NCBI GenBank assembly: GCA_039720395.1
Contig: CM077831.1
Span: 35,313,067-35,377,066, forward strand
Direction of reading: 5' to 3'
Length of the DNA: 64,000 nt
Source: Liquidambar formosana
Lineage: Eukaryota > Streptophyta > Magnoliopsida > Saxifragales > Altingiaceae
In this document: positions 50,820-62,350 of the stretch, one piece after another
How positions within the stretch are numbered: position 1 is the stretch's first letter
How the letters are laid out: every line of letters starts with the position of its first letter
The notes under the pieces: model-generated
Told to the model about the DNA's origin: nothing
The model's input: only the letters and a program-made list of their open reading frames with translations
The model's database searches: none
Made by a program: the position numbers and the translations under genes

Positions 50820-50993
50820 TAAACAGGCGTATGAAGTCATGTTAAATTTAATATTTAATTGATGTTAGATGTGAGATTTTTCAAGAGATTTGACTTTCGT
50901 ATGGCATAAACAGGCGTATGAAGTCATGTTAAACTTAATATTTAATTGATGTTAGATGTGAGATTTTTCAAGAGATTTGACTTTCGTATGGCA
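50820..50993. repeat. 87-bp tandem duplication
   Basis: TAAACAGGCGTATGAAGTCA and the rest of an 87-bp unit occur at 50820 and 50907 with one visible difference (AAATTTAATA versus AAACTTAATA). This points to a young duplication. Confidence 0.92.
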
Positions 50994-52269
50994 TCCCGGG
51001 AAGGTTGGGCATATGAGTTGATGGGCGTATGAGTTGACAATGACAATCATCTGTCATAGTAGCTCGTGGTGATAGTGAGAAGGCTTGTGGTGATCGTAAG
51101 AAGGGTTGGTGCCAACAAGGGTGCTTGGGTTTGACTAACTATGGCTGATAATATGAAATTTCCCGAACATGGTAGAAACATGGACAAAAAAACACGTGAG
51201 CTAACATATAAATTTCAAGGTGTTTTTATGGACTTATATCCCTCCATGACAAATCATTTGATTTTACAAGAAGGGGCGATCATTTAATCATTTCCCTAAT
51301 GTATATTACACGTGAAAAAATTCGCTTACTTTTTGGACTGTCATATGTGTAAGTCATTCATGATAGTCATGCTCTCTTGCAGATAAGCTACAAATGGCTT
51401 TGATCGCATCTCACTGGTGAGCAAAACTTTATACCTATAACAATTTATTATTATTAGGGTCAAGCTATTGCCACCATATAAAATATTATAAGCCCTTATT
51501 AATCAAAATAATTTGTTAAATTTTTTACATCTAAATATACATTTACCAATAAGGACAGATCTATTTAAAGACCTAAAAATTTTCCTATCCCCAAGGACTC
51601 CATCCCACTCCATCCTTGACTCCAAAAACATTACACCATATGTAGACTTCATACTCTTACAAATCCTAACAACTTTGACACCAAATTCATATTTACATGA
51701 AAAATTAGTGTTTCTCATATTATATTGAATAATGGACGAGAAAAGCATTGCTGGAGATGGTATTAGCAACCAAAAGCTAAGTATTTATACATTTTTTGTC
51801 GAGTTTAACTTTAATTTTTCGTATACTAAATTTTGCCTTGTTCAGGTTTCTCAATTCCGAACATGTTTAAAATACTCATTTTTGTAACACCAAACACTTT
51901 TAATATCTTCTAATTTATAAGTCCGAACAAAGTTCTTTTGTTCCGTTTTAAAACTCCGAACGCCTTAAAAAATACGTTTTAAGATTCTTCGATTATGTAA
52001 CTCCAAACAAATGGATATTGTTCAACTCTAGGAATCTGAACAAGCTTGTGTTGTTCCGTTTTAAAAAACCGAATAACTTAACTATACAAATCCCAATTTA
52101 GAATTATTCATTTATGTAATTATGGTGGCATCCGTTCACGTCGGCGTTGGCTTCCAATGAGTCGTTGATGAGGACGATACCATTGGCTTTGATAAAGGGC
52201 AAGCAGCTTGAGAGGGGGACGGGTTGTGGGTGGGGTAGGGTGGAAAAATGTTGAAGAAATTAGCAATTA

Positions 52270-53790
52270 CTCTTATTAGGGAACTGCTTTTAACCAAAAC
52301 CCCACCATAAGAGTTTTTAACTCCATAACCCTTTTTTTAAAAGATTCTTTTAGCATTAAAAAAAAAAAATGTTTTTTTTTAATTCCAACAGTTATCCCCC
52401 CCCCCCCCCCCCCCAAAATGATTTATGCTCTCCCCATGATCTACCTTTCCTTCCCATCAATATCTTCATTTTTTTTTTTTTTTTTGGGTTTTCATTCGCA
52501 ACATCTCTCCTCCTCCATCTCCTTCTCCTTCCTCTTCCCTTAGATATACCTTCTCCCTCCCGTCGAACTCTCTTTTTTTTTTTTGGGGGAAACATGCAGG
52601 AGCTTCTCCGATGGCTTTTATGGGGTTTTTCAGACAATGACACCTTCTTCCAACTTCAGATCTGCTCTTTTTCTGAAAAACTAGATTTGAAAAACCAGAC
52701 TTTCTTCTCCAACAGCGACCGAACCTTCTCCGACCACCGTCCAGCTATGAATGTCGTCTTCTTCTTCTTATTTTCATCCCCAAACTCCAGATCTATTCTT
52801 TTTTTGTTTTTTTTTGGTGTGTGTGTGTGTATCTTTGTTTGCAACTTCAGATATGTTCATTTTTGGGGTATATGATTGGTTCAAGAAAACTTATTGAATA
52901 TTTTTCTTATTCCAACAGTACATTATTATTGTTATACATTATTTTTTGTAACAGTGTGATTGTAGTTATATTTTTTTAATATGAAACAGAATGTTGTTAT
53001 TGTGCAACTAACATTTTTGAGTTAGTACGTACATGATAGCATGTTTTTGTTACGCTAAAAGTATCATGTTACTATCTATAGTACTGTTTTGAGTATGTAT
53101 ACCTTGTAATTTATATTTTTGTTTCAAATAGTATGATGATACTGTAACCATTAGAATTCATGTTCTAATAGTATGTTGATATTGTTACACACAGTATTTT
53201 TGTAATAGTGCAATTGTAGTTGTATTTTTTTTAATATGGAACAGTATACTGTTACTTTGCAAATAACATATGTGTTGGTACGTATTTGTTATCATATTTT
53301 TATTTCACCAAAGAGTATGATGCTACTGTCTAAATTACTGTATTGAATATATATACCTTGGAATTCATCTTTTTTGCCATGGCAACAAATTTGGTGGGAA
53401 AGAATAGGAAAAAAAAAATGAGAAAAGAAGAAAAAGAAAGGTGCTCGTAGAGAGAAAGAGAGAGAGATGAAGCTGTGAAGAAGAAGACGACAGCTATGGC
53501 GGGATGGTGGTTGGAGAAGGTCTGGTCGCTGTTGGAGAAGAAGGTCTGGTTTTTCAAATTTTTTGTCGATATGAAGGATTCTTATCCATATGCGTTACCG
53601 GAAAAAATGGATATTAAATCCCTGATTTTTGGCTTGAATAGGAGGATGGCACTATTATAAATCTATTCAAATTGAAAATTATGGGCAATTTTATTTGAAT
53701 GGGGTTAAAAGGTGTTTTGACAAAACTATTTTTTTTTATAAGACCTACTATAAAAGGACTCTTATAGATAGGGGCTATTACCAAAATTCC
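52270..53790. mobile_element. Foldback repeat enclosing two direct repeats (unclassified)
   Basis: Inverted arms of about 80-90 bp lie at about 52685-52770 and 53480-53560 (TTCTTCTCCAACAGCGACC on plus and minus strands). Weaker inverted similarity near the outer ends centres on ATAAGAGTTTTTA. Between the arms are two direct copies of about 235 bp (from about 52905 and 53160), each with GTAATAGTG/GTAACAGTG, ATTGTAGTTATATTTTTTT-type sequence and a GTATATACCTTG-type end. Nothing coding was recognised; boundaries are approximate. Confidence 0.6.
52396..52414. repeat. C-tract
   Basis: A run of about 19 C, flanked by A/T tracts; prone to sequencing error. Confidence 0.9.
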
Positions 53791-53936
53791 CAAAAATGTT
53801 TAAGGTTTTCAGATTTTTTATTAAGGGTATTTTAGGAAGATAAAGGAGTGCTTATATCAAAATTTGATAAGACTTAATTAATGAAGAGTTTAAAGTATTT
53901 TATGTGATAACAATAGTCTAACCCTTATTATTATTA

Positions 53937-54205
53937 CTCCCTCCGTCCCATTAAGATAGATCATATTTGCAACTTTTTTTGTCCCAAAATATTTGTCCAC
54001 TTTGAAAAGTCAAATCATTATTTTTATAAATTTCCTACAATATCCTTTGTTATTTCAATGATAACTTTTAACACAAAACCTAATACCAAAAAGTTGGTGT
54101 TTTTGAAAATATAAAATTTAATTAATACAAGTCAATGCAATGATGACCCTTTTCTTAAATTCCATGATTTTTCAACCGTAACCTATCTTAATAGGACAGA
54201 GGGAG
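53937..54205. mobile_element. Stowaway MITE upstream of the E1 beta gene
   Basis: The terminal inverted repeats read CTCCCTCCGTCCCATTAAG on the left and CTCCCTCTGTCCTATTAAG on the right (reverse strand). They are flanked by the TA dinucleotide on both sides (53935-53936 and 54206-54207). The 269-bp size, the CTCCCTCCGT terminus and TA duplication are those of Tc1/mariner-derived Stowaway elements. The right end is 264 bp before the E1 beta ATG. Confidence 0.93.
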
Positions 54206-54469
54206 TATTATAATTATACATCACACGGGTTAGCAAAACTAATAGTACTATTATTATTATCATTATGTTTTTGATAATGCGAAACTATTATTATTATTAT
54301 TATTATTTGTTTCCAGCTCTGCTCTAAATCTCTATCCAAAATTTCAGATGTAACGACCCCTTAAATCTCCATCCTTGAGAATTGAATGTAACAACTCCTC
54401 CTAGTCTCCTACTAGCCCAAGTGTTCCTATCAAATACATCCTATTGAAATTATCATCTGCAATTTTCAT

Positions 54470-57400
54470 ATGGCGAGCAGTTTGAGGAGATATGGAAGAC
54501 GGGCTGTTTCCATGTGTAGGACTAGGAAGCCTGCTTTCTCAACGTCCTGTGATGATACTAGTCTCCTTCCTCAAAGCGGGACATCTATAAACCTCTTCTC
54601 TGCAATCAATCAAGCCCTTCATATCGCCTTGGAAACCGATTCTCGGTACGTTTCTCACAGTACCCATGTCTTATTTTCTTCTTTGATTTAGAACCAGAAC
54701 TCGCTATAGGGTAATGTGGGTTTTATTGGGATTTAGCTGTTTCAATTTTTTTTTAATATTTCATTTAAATCAACTTATGGACAACGATTGAATATGATCC
54801 GTAAAGTTTGAATGATGGATGAGTTTGATGCACTTGTGCCTTTAATCACCTATTGGACCCTTTGAAAAAAATTTAATCTACTTGCAAGTATATCTAATTA
54901 ATGCTTACATTTCCTCCTAGTGCTTATGTATTTGGAGAAGATGTGAGCTTTGGTGGGGTCTTCCGTTGCACAACAGGATTAGCTGATCGGTTTGGTAAAC
55001 ATAGAGTTTTTAATACCCCTCTTTGTGAACAGGTATTTTTGTTCCCAATGCTATTGTTTATTTGTAGATGTTTATATTCATTTTTTAGTAGTTTTAGAAT
55101 GCAAGAGTGAAAAGATCACTAAGAATTTCTTGGTCAGAGAAGGACTTCGTCATAATATCACTATCGACTGTTATAGAGAATTCCAATGTGCATTTCTTGC
55201 TTTGATAAATTTTCATCTAGTCTGAAAATATCAATCTTGTTATTCTCCTTTTATAATCTATCTTAAATCCTTCTTCTTTTTTTTCCCTTATATAATTTGT
55301 ATCTCTTGAGCTATGTGAATTTGATAATTTTCATACAGGGCATTGTTGGATTTGGTGTCGGTCTTGCTGCAATGGTGCGCTTGAACATTTGGTGTATTTT
55401 GATTTGTTTATTATTTCTCACCTGACAGTTATAACTTCCCTTTTAATCTCATTTTGATAGGGGAATCGAGCCATAGCAGAAATTCAATTTGCAGATTATA
55501 TTTATCCTGCTTTTGATCAGGCATGCATCATCCCTGGTCCTATGTTAAATTATAAAATTGACATTTAGTTGACAAAATCTCCACTTTTTAGATTGTCAAT
55601 GAAGCTGCCAAGTTTAGATACCGCAGTGGAAACCAATTTAATTGTGGAGGTAACTTTTTCATGGTTTTTTCGTACTTGAAAGTGATTTTGTTTGTTTGTT
55701 TCGCTGTGTTGAGGCTTCTTGTGATTTTCCAGGTTTAACAATAAGAGCGCCTTATGGGGCCGTGGGCCATGGTGGGCATTATCACTCACAATCCCCTGAA
55801 GCTTTCTTCTGTCATGTTCCGGGTATCAAAGTATGCCTTCTTCTTTTTGGCATTGTGTTTGTTTTTTCGGGCCTTCTTTTTTCACCCCCTTACATTTCCC
55901 TTTGTTTTTTTTTAAACCATGCTGCAAGGGAGCTCGACTTCATATCAAATAAAGAATTCATTTAGTGTTTCCAATTCTTTCAAAAGTAGTTCTTTTATAG
56001 GTGGTCATCCCTCGAAGCCCGCAACAAGCAAAAGGATTGTTATTGTCATGCATACGTGATTCAAACCCCATTGTCTTTTTTGAACCAAAGGTATTGCATT
56101 GTTTTACATTATATTTTATTAATCATTAACGCACAATATATCAAATGGAAATTGTTTAAATTGTAAAACTGCTTAAATGTCTTGGGACTTTCAGTGGCTT
56201 TACCGTTTGGCAGTAGAAGAGGTTCCAGAGCATGATTATATGTTGCCTCTATCAGAGGCAGAGGTATGCCTATTTCTAGTTCTATAATCGATGAAGAATT
56301 CCAAATCTGAAGAAAATTGCAAACTTGTACTTAGGTGATTCGAGAAGGCAGTGACATAACGCTGGTAGGGTGGGGAGCTCAGTTATCCATCATGGAAGAG
56401 GCCTGTCTTGATGCTGAAAAGGTAAGTGTTTTCCATTTTGATGAAATTTTCCATTTAATGTGTCCTGAATTTTACCAAACTTTTTCATTAAGCACACCTT
56501 GTCTGATTTAAATCGGCAATAATACAATCATTCATGAATCGTTCACAAATTTTAGATTTTTTTTTTTGGGGGGGGGCGTGGGCAGGTGTGTGTGTGTGTG
56601 TGGAGGGAGTAGAGAAGGAAAATCAACATCATCTCGGGCTAGATCGTGGAATTATATTTTCTCACATAATGCTCAATAATTCAGGAAGAATATTAGGCTC
56701 CCAAATTAGCTTGATAATCAGCACCTTGATTAGCTACCCTGCAAATATGGTTTAATCTAGTTTCTGTATTGTTATCTAAATAATCCTTTCACAATCACGC
56801 CAACTTTTGAATTTTTCCAATGTACTTATGAATGATCACAGAATATCAAGTGCTTTTCTTCCTTCCTAAACTGAATTGCTTTTCCACCACTTGAATTCAT
56901 TTTTAAACTTCTCCTGGATTTATGCATGGTATTATTCTGATTAATTCCCAAATTTTAAACATTTCCTTTGTTGAGTAAATCCAAACTCACAAATACGTCC
57001 CTAGGTATGACTCGGTGTGATCTATAGCGTACTGGGATACTTAATGTTTTTAGGATTTTAATTCTAATCATATTTTAATTTCATTTTTCCCATGAGATTT
57101 TGCAGGACGGAATTTCTTGTGAACTGATAGACCTAAAAACTCTAATACCTTGGGACAAGGAAACGGTGGAGGCATCTGTCAGGAAGACTGGAAGGCTTCT
57201 TGTGAGTATAATTTTTCATCACAAAATATCCTTCCTGAGAACAGGATGGTGCAGTTCAAGGTGATCAGTCTGATGTCTATTTGTAGATTAGTCATGAGGC
57301 TCCCGTGACTGGAGGATTTGGGGCTGAAATCTCTGCTTCTATTGTTGAACGTTGCTTCTTGAGGGTAAGCACTAAATTTTTGTGCATTTACATTTTCTCA

Positions 57401-59133
57401 TCTCTATATAGATTCTTCAGTTCAACAAAACTTGATTCTGTTGACTGACTGGTACTTTATTATTAATTGGCAACTTATATACGTTGCAAATTTTGATATC
57501 TTCAGCGATGCCTACTTCATTTTAGTGGCTAAGGCTACCGGTAAATAGATTATCCACTTTAAGGACCACAATTTAGTACCCACCCCATTATCAAATCCCC
57601 CCTTCCCAGCCTCTCGGCGAGGCCTCAAAAAGGGCCTACATTTATGTGTACTAGTGTGCACAATTCATGATTGAGTTAAAACAATAAGAAAATTTATTTT
57701 TCAAAAAATAAAATGAAAATATGAGAGCCTAGATAGCACTTATATTTGAGAGGAGAGGTACTTAGCTGCTGAATGGAAATTACAAAAGGGTTTCTGAACT
57801 GTCTAAAGCTGAATTTGATGCCTGATTGAATTGGCCTGTATCACTGATCAGAGGGCAAAAAACATATCAGAATGATGAATTTTGATGCTGAAGGAGGCCC
57901 TATCAGCATGGCTTAATTGAAGAGTCTGCTACTAAATAAACAGTTTTAATACTGTGCCATGGTTACTTGTGGGAAAATATTTCACAATAGGAACTAAAAT
58001 ATATGAATGTTATTGTTTTCCTTTACAAGTATTTAACTATTTATATTACCTATATACTGTTACATCAAATTTTTAGATGCGTAATTGGTAGACAGATTTG
58101 AGCATCTTTCAAGGGCACTTCCCTCACAATAGTACTAGACATCTATAGTCATATATAAGCTGTGTTCTTGATGTGTCCTGTCACAGAAGATTGTGGGACC
58201 AAGTGTAGGCTTCCACCCCAGTGGACAGGTATCCTCTTGGCAACATTCTAGTGTGGGTGCATTGGTAGCTTTTTTGACCAAAGAAAGGCTGTATTCTGGG
58301 ATATTGAGAGGGAAACTTCTACTTTGTCTTTGTGACATGGCTTTAGAACAACAATATTAATCTTGCTAGATGTACCTAAATTATCGAAACAAAGCACATA
58401 ACTAGGGTAGGCAAGTCTCTGCTGCTTATGTTGTCAATCTTTATTTTGCCATTGTTGAATATGGTTTGAGATCCTTGGAGTCCCACGAAGGAATAACGAG
58501 ATCATGGTTCCAGTTTTCGTAATGATGAAAGGATAAAAAATCCAGTAAAGGCAACCTTATGCATGGAGTTGCCTTGAAATGGGGGATGTCAATAATATTT
58601 GATTGAGATGACTTACTATTTGATTGTTTGCTCAAATTTTCTGTGCAGTTTCTCCTCTTCTATTAGCACTTTGAATGTCTGTCCAAAAATTAATTATGGC
58701 ATGCGATTTGGGATGAACATGGAAAATCACCTATTTACTTTTATATAATTTTGCATGATTTTAAGGAAGCACCTTGCATACTATCATGTGTATGCTTTGA
58801 TAGGTCAATTGGCAAACTGAAGAGGTGCTGGATAGGGGTTGATCCCTTATTGTATATCAATTAATAACTAAAATATGAATGTGTTTTGCAGTTAGAAGCA
58901 CCCGTGGCCAGAATTTGCGGGCTGGATACCCCCTTCCCTCTTGTTTTCGAAACTTTTTATTTGCCTACCAAGAACAAGGTTAGTTGTTTACAATCACAGA
59001 GAATTATTGTGTGGATACTTTACAATCACAGAGCTTAATTGTGTGGATACTTGGCCATCCTTGCTAACATGGGCTCTGGTTTACCTCTTGGATGCAGATC
59101 TTGGACGCAATCAAATCAACAGTAAATTACTAG
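54470..59133 (+). CDS. 2-oxoisovalerate dehydrogenase E1 subunit beta, mitochondrial (BCKDH E1b)
   Basis: Thirteen exons (54470-54645, 54921-55032, 55339-55374, 55461-55520, 55592-55649, 55733-55830, 56001-56090, 56195-56263, 56335-56421, 57106-57201, 57287-57364, 58892-58978, 59098-59133) give 360 residues. With E1 alpha and thiamine diphosphate it decarboxylates the 2-oxoacids of Leu, Ile and Val, within the branched-chain dehydrogenase complex. An Arg-rich, acid-poor N-terminus ([20 protein letters not shown]) fits a mitochondrial presequence. The transketolase-type pyrimidine-binding domain ([36 protein letters not shown]) and C-terminal domain ([14 protein letters not shown]) are complete. 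The intron after 55520 must use a GC donor (CAG|GCATGC) to keep FDQ-IVNEAAK in phase. AATAAA at 59322 is a likely polyadenylation signal. Confidence 0.96.
57365..58891. other. Long intron 11 of the E1 beta gene
   Basis: At 1.5 kb it is far longer than the other introns of this gene (71-684 bp). No coding frame or element ends were recognised in it. Confidence 0.7.
58989..59052. repeat. 32-bp tandem duplication in E1 beta intron 12
   Basis: TACAATCACAGAG followed by AATTATTGTGTGGATAC-type sequence occurs twice with a 32-bp period between exon 12 and exon 13. Confidence 0.85.
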
Positions 59134-60627
59134 TGCATAAGCCACTCTGCTGCTTCTGATATGTTTAATTTAACCATGGCAGCTTGATAATGATGGAAAC
59201 TAGGAACAATGAAGTTACGAAATTCATGTTGCTCTTGCTCCATCTCTTCCAATGTGTAAATGTAACTGGCAATAAGAGGTTTTTCTCTTCACCATCTTTG
59301 TTGTAAAGTGATAAATGTGGAAATAAACATACAGTTTTTATATTCCACTGCTGTAAAAGATTGATACTTGTTGAGTGGTTTTTTTTTTTTTTCACCTGTG
59401 TGTTTGTTAATATTTTAATTGTGATTTATTCTTATTTACTGGATGAGAATGTTAAGTGTGGTAAAATTAAGAATGCCTTAGGCCTTTTTCCCTTAAAATT
59501 GAAGAATCAGAGAAGATGAGATAATTACCCAACTATCTTTGGAGTGTATTCAATCCACAAATGATGGATGCACAGGCAGCAAGGCAAATAAAGTGGGATT
59601 TTAAGAGCAAAACTTACAAATTTTTATAAGCCCAATAAAACATGACTACTCAAGCTCTCAAGAACAGCTGTTGTGTTTGGCAACAATCGGGAGGAGTTCC
59701 GGTGATGTTCTGTGTACTCCAACAGCTCTGCCGTGGCTCCATTAAGGTGACAAGCACCTGGTGAAGCTCTGCTGAAGCTACTATAGTGAAAGAATCAGGT
59801 ATTTCTCAATTTATCTTGCTATTTAGTTCTTTCCCTTCTCTTCATATTTTTATGGTTTTCTTCATCATTTGTGTGAATATGTTGTCTATTCCATGAAATA
59901 TTTGTATTTGAACATATTGAATGTATAAGAGTTGCATGTGTATGAGGGTGGAAAGAAGAGTAAGGGAAAAAACACACCAGCTGATCAATAACAATTGTAT
60001 GTATATGTTTGTGAATGTGCTCTTTTCAATTATGTGTGGATGTGTTTGTGATTGTGGCCCTTTTTCAACTCAACAGCTACAGCAGTCCTTTTTAGTGGCA
60101 GTTCACGTGGCAATTCACCATAACAGGTCTTAAAAGAGCTGTTTTGGGAGCATTGCTGGCATGTTAAAGCTCAAAAAGTGCTTCATTTGTTTCAGTTGCA
60201 TCCTACATGGGATTTTCAATTCATCTCCTTTGATATTGTTATAGGTTCTGATACCCATATTGGTGTTTGGTAAGGGTGGATCATAGACATAGTATCAGGG
60301 AAACCTCCATCATTGTTGTGCATGAACACTACTGAATTCTTTTTTGAAAACAGTTCTAAACTTATTCTTGAAATGCGCATTACTTGAAACTTAGACACCA
60401 TGTATCCCCAACAAGAGATGCTCTCACATGCTAAAACCAGTGCAGGGTTCTACATTAGAATATGTGTGAATATATGTGTAGATATGTGAATTTCCTTGGC
60501 CATAGATTTTTTTTATTTTTTATTTTTATTTTTATGAAGATATATGTTAGATTTAAGCATTAATTTGCTTATTTGGCCAGTTGATGAATTTATATTTTTT
60601 GTGAGCTAGATCGTGGCATGTTATAAG

Positions 60628-60730
60628 ATTGCAACTCGGTCCAGGCTAGGGAAAAATATGGACCAGACTGAACTAATTCAGTCCTACAAAACCTAAACTG
60701 GAACCGGACCGCAAAAAAGGTCCAGTTCTC

Positions 60731-60763
<33 letters not shown>

Positions 60764-60969
60764 TAAAAAGTAAGAAATTATTAAATAAGTATTATTATTC
60801 ATTGAATAATACTTGTATATGGAGTATAATATATTGATATTAACATATAATTTTATATATATATATATATTTCGGAATTCGGTCTGAGTGCAATTCTGAA
60901 ACCCTCTAAACTAGAACCGGATCAGACCAGTTCAATCCTCGGGTCTACCCAAACTATGTTACACCCCTA
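60628..60969 (-). mobile_element. Retroposon-like insertion with 12-bp target duplication
   Basis: The 12-bp direct repeat GCATGTTATAAG flanks it exactly (60616-60627 and 60970-60981). On the minus strand it begins CTAGGGGTGTAA-like sequence and contains CCGGTTCTAGTTTAG. The two outer parts share blocks in the same orientation (CTAAACTGGAACCGGAC near 60692 and CTAAACTAGAACCGGATC near 60907), with a 30-bp T run (60733-60762) and AT-rich DNA between. A long target duplication suggests LINE-mediated insertion; the family is not identified. Confidence 0.65.
60733..60762. repeat. T30 homopolymer
   Basis: An uninterrupted run of about 30 T inside the retroposon-like insertion. Confidence 0.95.
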
Positions 60970-61079
60970 GCATGTTATAAGTCACCAAGACCAGACTTGT
61001 CTTCTTTTTCTTTCCTCTTGTTCTTTTATCTCTTTTATTCTCTTTAATACTGTAATATGTAGAATAGTGAGCACATGAC

Positions 61080-62350
61080 GTGGAGTCATCTGGTGCCAAC
61101 TTAGTTGGGATGTTACGATCCCTATGATGCTTCTACTCTTTCAAGAATAACAACTGGACTGTAAAAAAACCAAGCTAATGGTGTTACCCAGCTGGATAGT
61201 CGTCAGTTGACTGTTAAAGCAACAATGGTGTTGCCTTATGCTTTTTGTTTGTGGGGAGGGTTGACTTGGAGTCAATAGAGCTCACGTGGGTCGTATTTGA
61301 GGAAGTCAGTCGTGTATAGTGACAGGACAAGTGGAGAAACCTTAGTGGAGGAGAAAGAAGCGATTTGGGGTAGCGTAGGAGTAGGAGAAGGCAGGGAGAA
61401 AGTCGACCTCAAGAGGCTAGACTTGTACTGGAGAGGTTTCGGTCAAAATGAAACCTTTTAGGAGCTTGAGATCTAGGGGCAGATTCCCTGATTATGGTGG
61501 GTTGGTGGTAAGGTATTGATCGTCCCTTTAATGAGGCCAAAGGAGGCCTTTTATAGCGCCAAGACCTAGGACATCTTTGGGCATAGGGTAGTAGGATAAC
61601 AGACCTAGGCCCTGGCAGGTGGGTCGACCACCCTACCTTGTGTAGGTGCTGATGCCCATGCCATATCAAGCTTCTGACCTATACAAGGTAAAGACCTCGA
61701 CCCGTCAATTGTCCCATCAGCCTTTCGTGATGATTGAGTTAGTTGACTTGTCACATCACTCCTAGCTCTTCCCCAAGATTGACTAAGATGATGTGACCCC
61801 CAATGCTATAGGGGCGGCTTCCCACCTTAGAGAACTCTCTCTCCATCTACCAAACCAAGATCCTCCAAGTGTCCCAAAGGAAAGAATCAAGTCAAGGTCG
61901 TCCAACCTTGTCTTGTGGCCAAGCTTGTGATTGAGCCTCCCAAGTCATGCCTTAACCTGGGCTAGCACAAGGCTAGGGTGAGGTACCTTAGGGTACTTCG
62001 AGGGGATCGTAGAGATCATCAATCTCAACTCCCATTGCGCGGTGCAACAGGCATCCAACTCGAAGAGGGCACGTAGACCCACCTCAAGATGATTCAGGCA
62101 TCCTCGAGGAAGAGGGAGAAGGGTATCCTCGAAGGGGTGGATGCTCCCTTTGAGGGCATGCAAGTTGACGAGGCTGCTTAGGCAAGGTCGAGTCTAAGAT
62201 GCTGACTTGGCGCTTTGTGGCAAGACGGTTGATTTTTTTTTACTGGTCAATGTTCCACGTGGAAGGCCATGATTGGTCCAACGTGGTCATGGGAATTGCC
62301 ATGTCAACACTTTTAAATGTCAAAGTACCCTCATTTAATACATCGTTATA
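61080..62350. other. GC-richer block, possible transposon relic
   Basis: Base composition changes from AT-rich to roughly balanced across this block. It has no microsatellites and several moderately long chance-like frames on the minus strand (61669-61409, 62163-61945). No domain, terminal repeat or target duplication was recognised. Confidence 0.35.

Larger units (their letters stand above)
49715..54469. other. Intergenic region with layered repeats
   Basis: YTH 3'UTR to about 50330 (A-tract at 50321-50341). Then come an 87-bp tandem duplication (50820-50993), AT-rich sequence with diverged short repeats built on TCCGAAC (51850-52080), a complex foldback repeat (about 52270-53790), a Stowaway MITE (53937-54205) and the promoter of the E1 beta gene. 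The apparent coding frames in 52.37-52.9 kb come from C- and T-tracts. Confidence 0.6.

Noticed and set aside
51500..51780. Possible MITE ending GCATTGCTGGAGATG
   Set aside because: The right end resembles known plant MITE termini, but I could not find a matching inverted left end or target duplication.
52369..52875. Open frame of 168 codons on the plus strand, rich in Pro, Phe and Leu
   Set aside because: It is made by C- and T-tracts inside a foldback repeat; no domain and no splice or promoter context.
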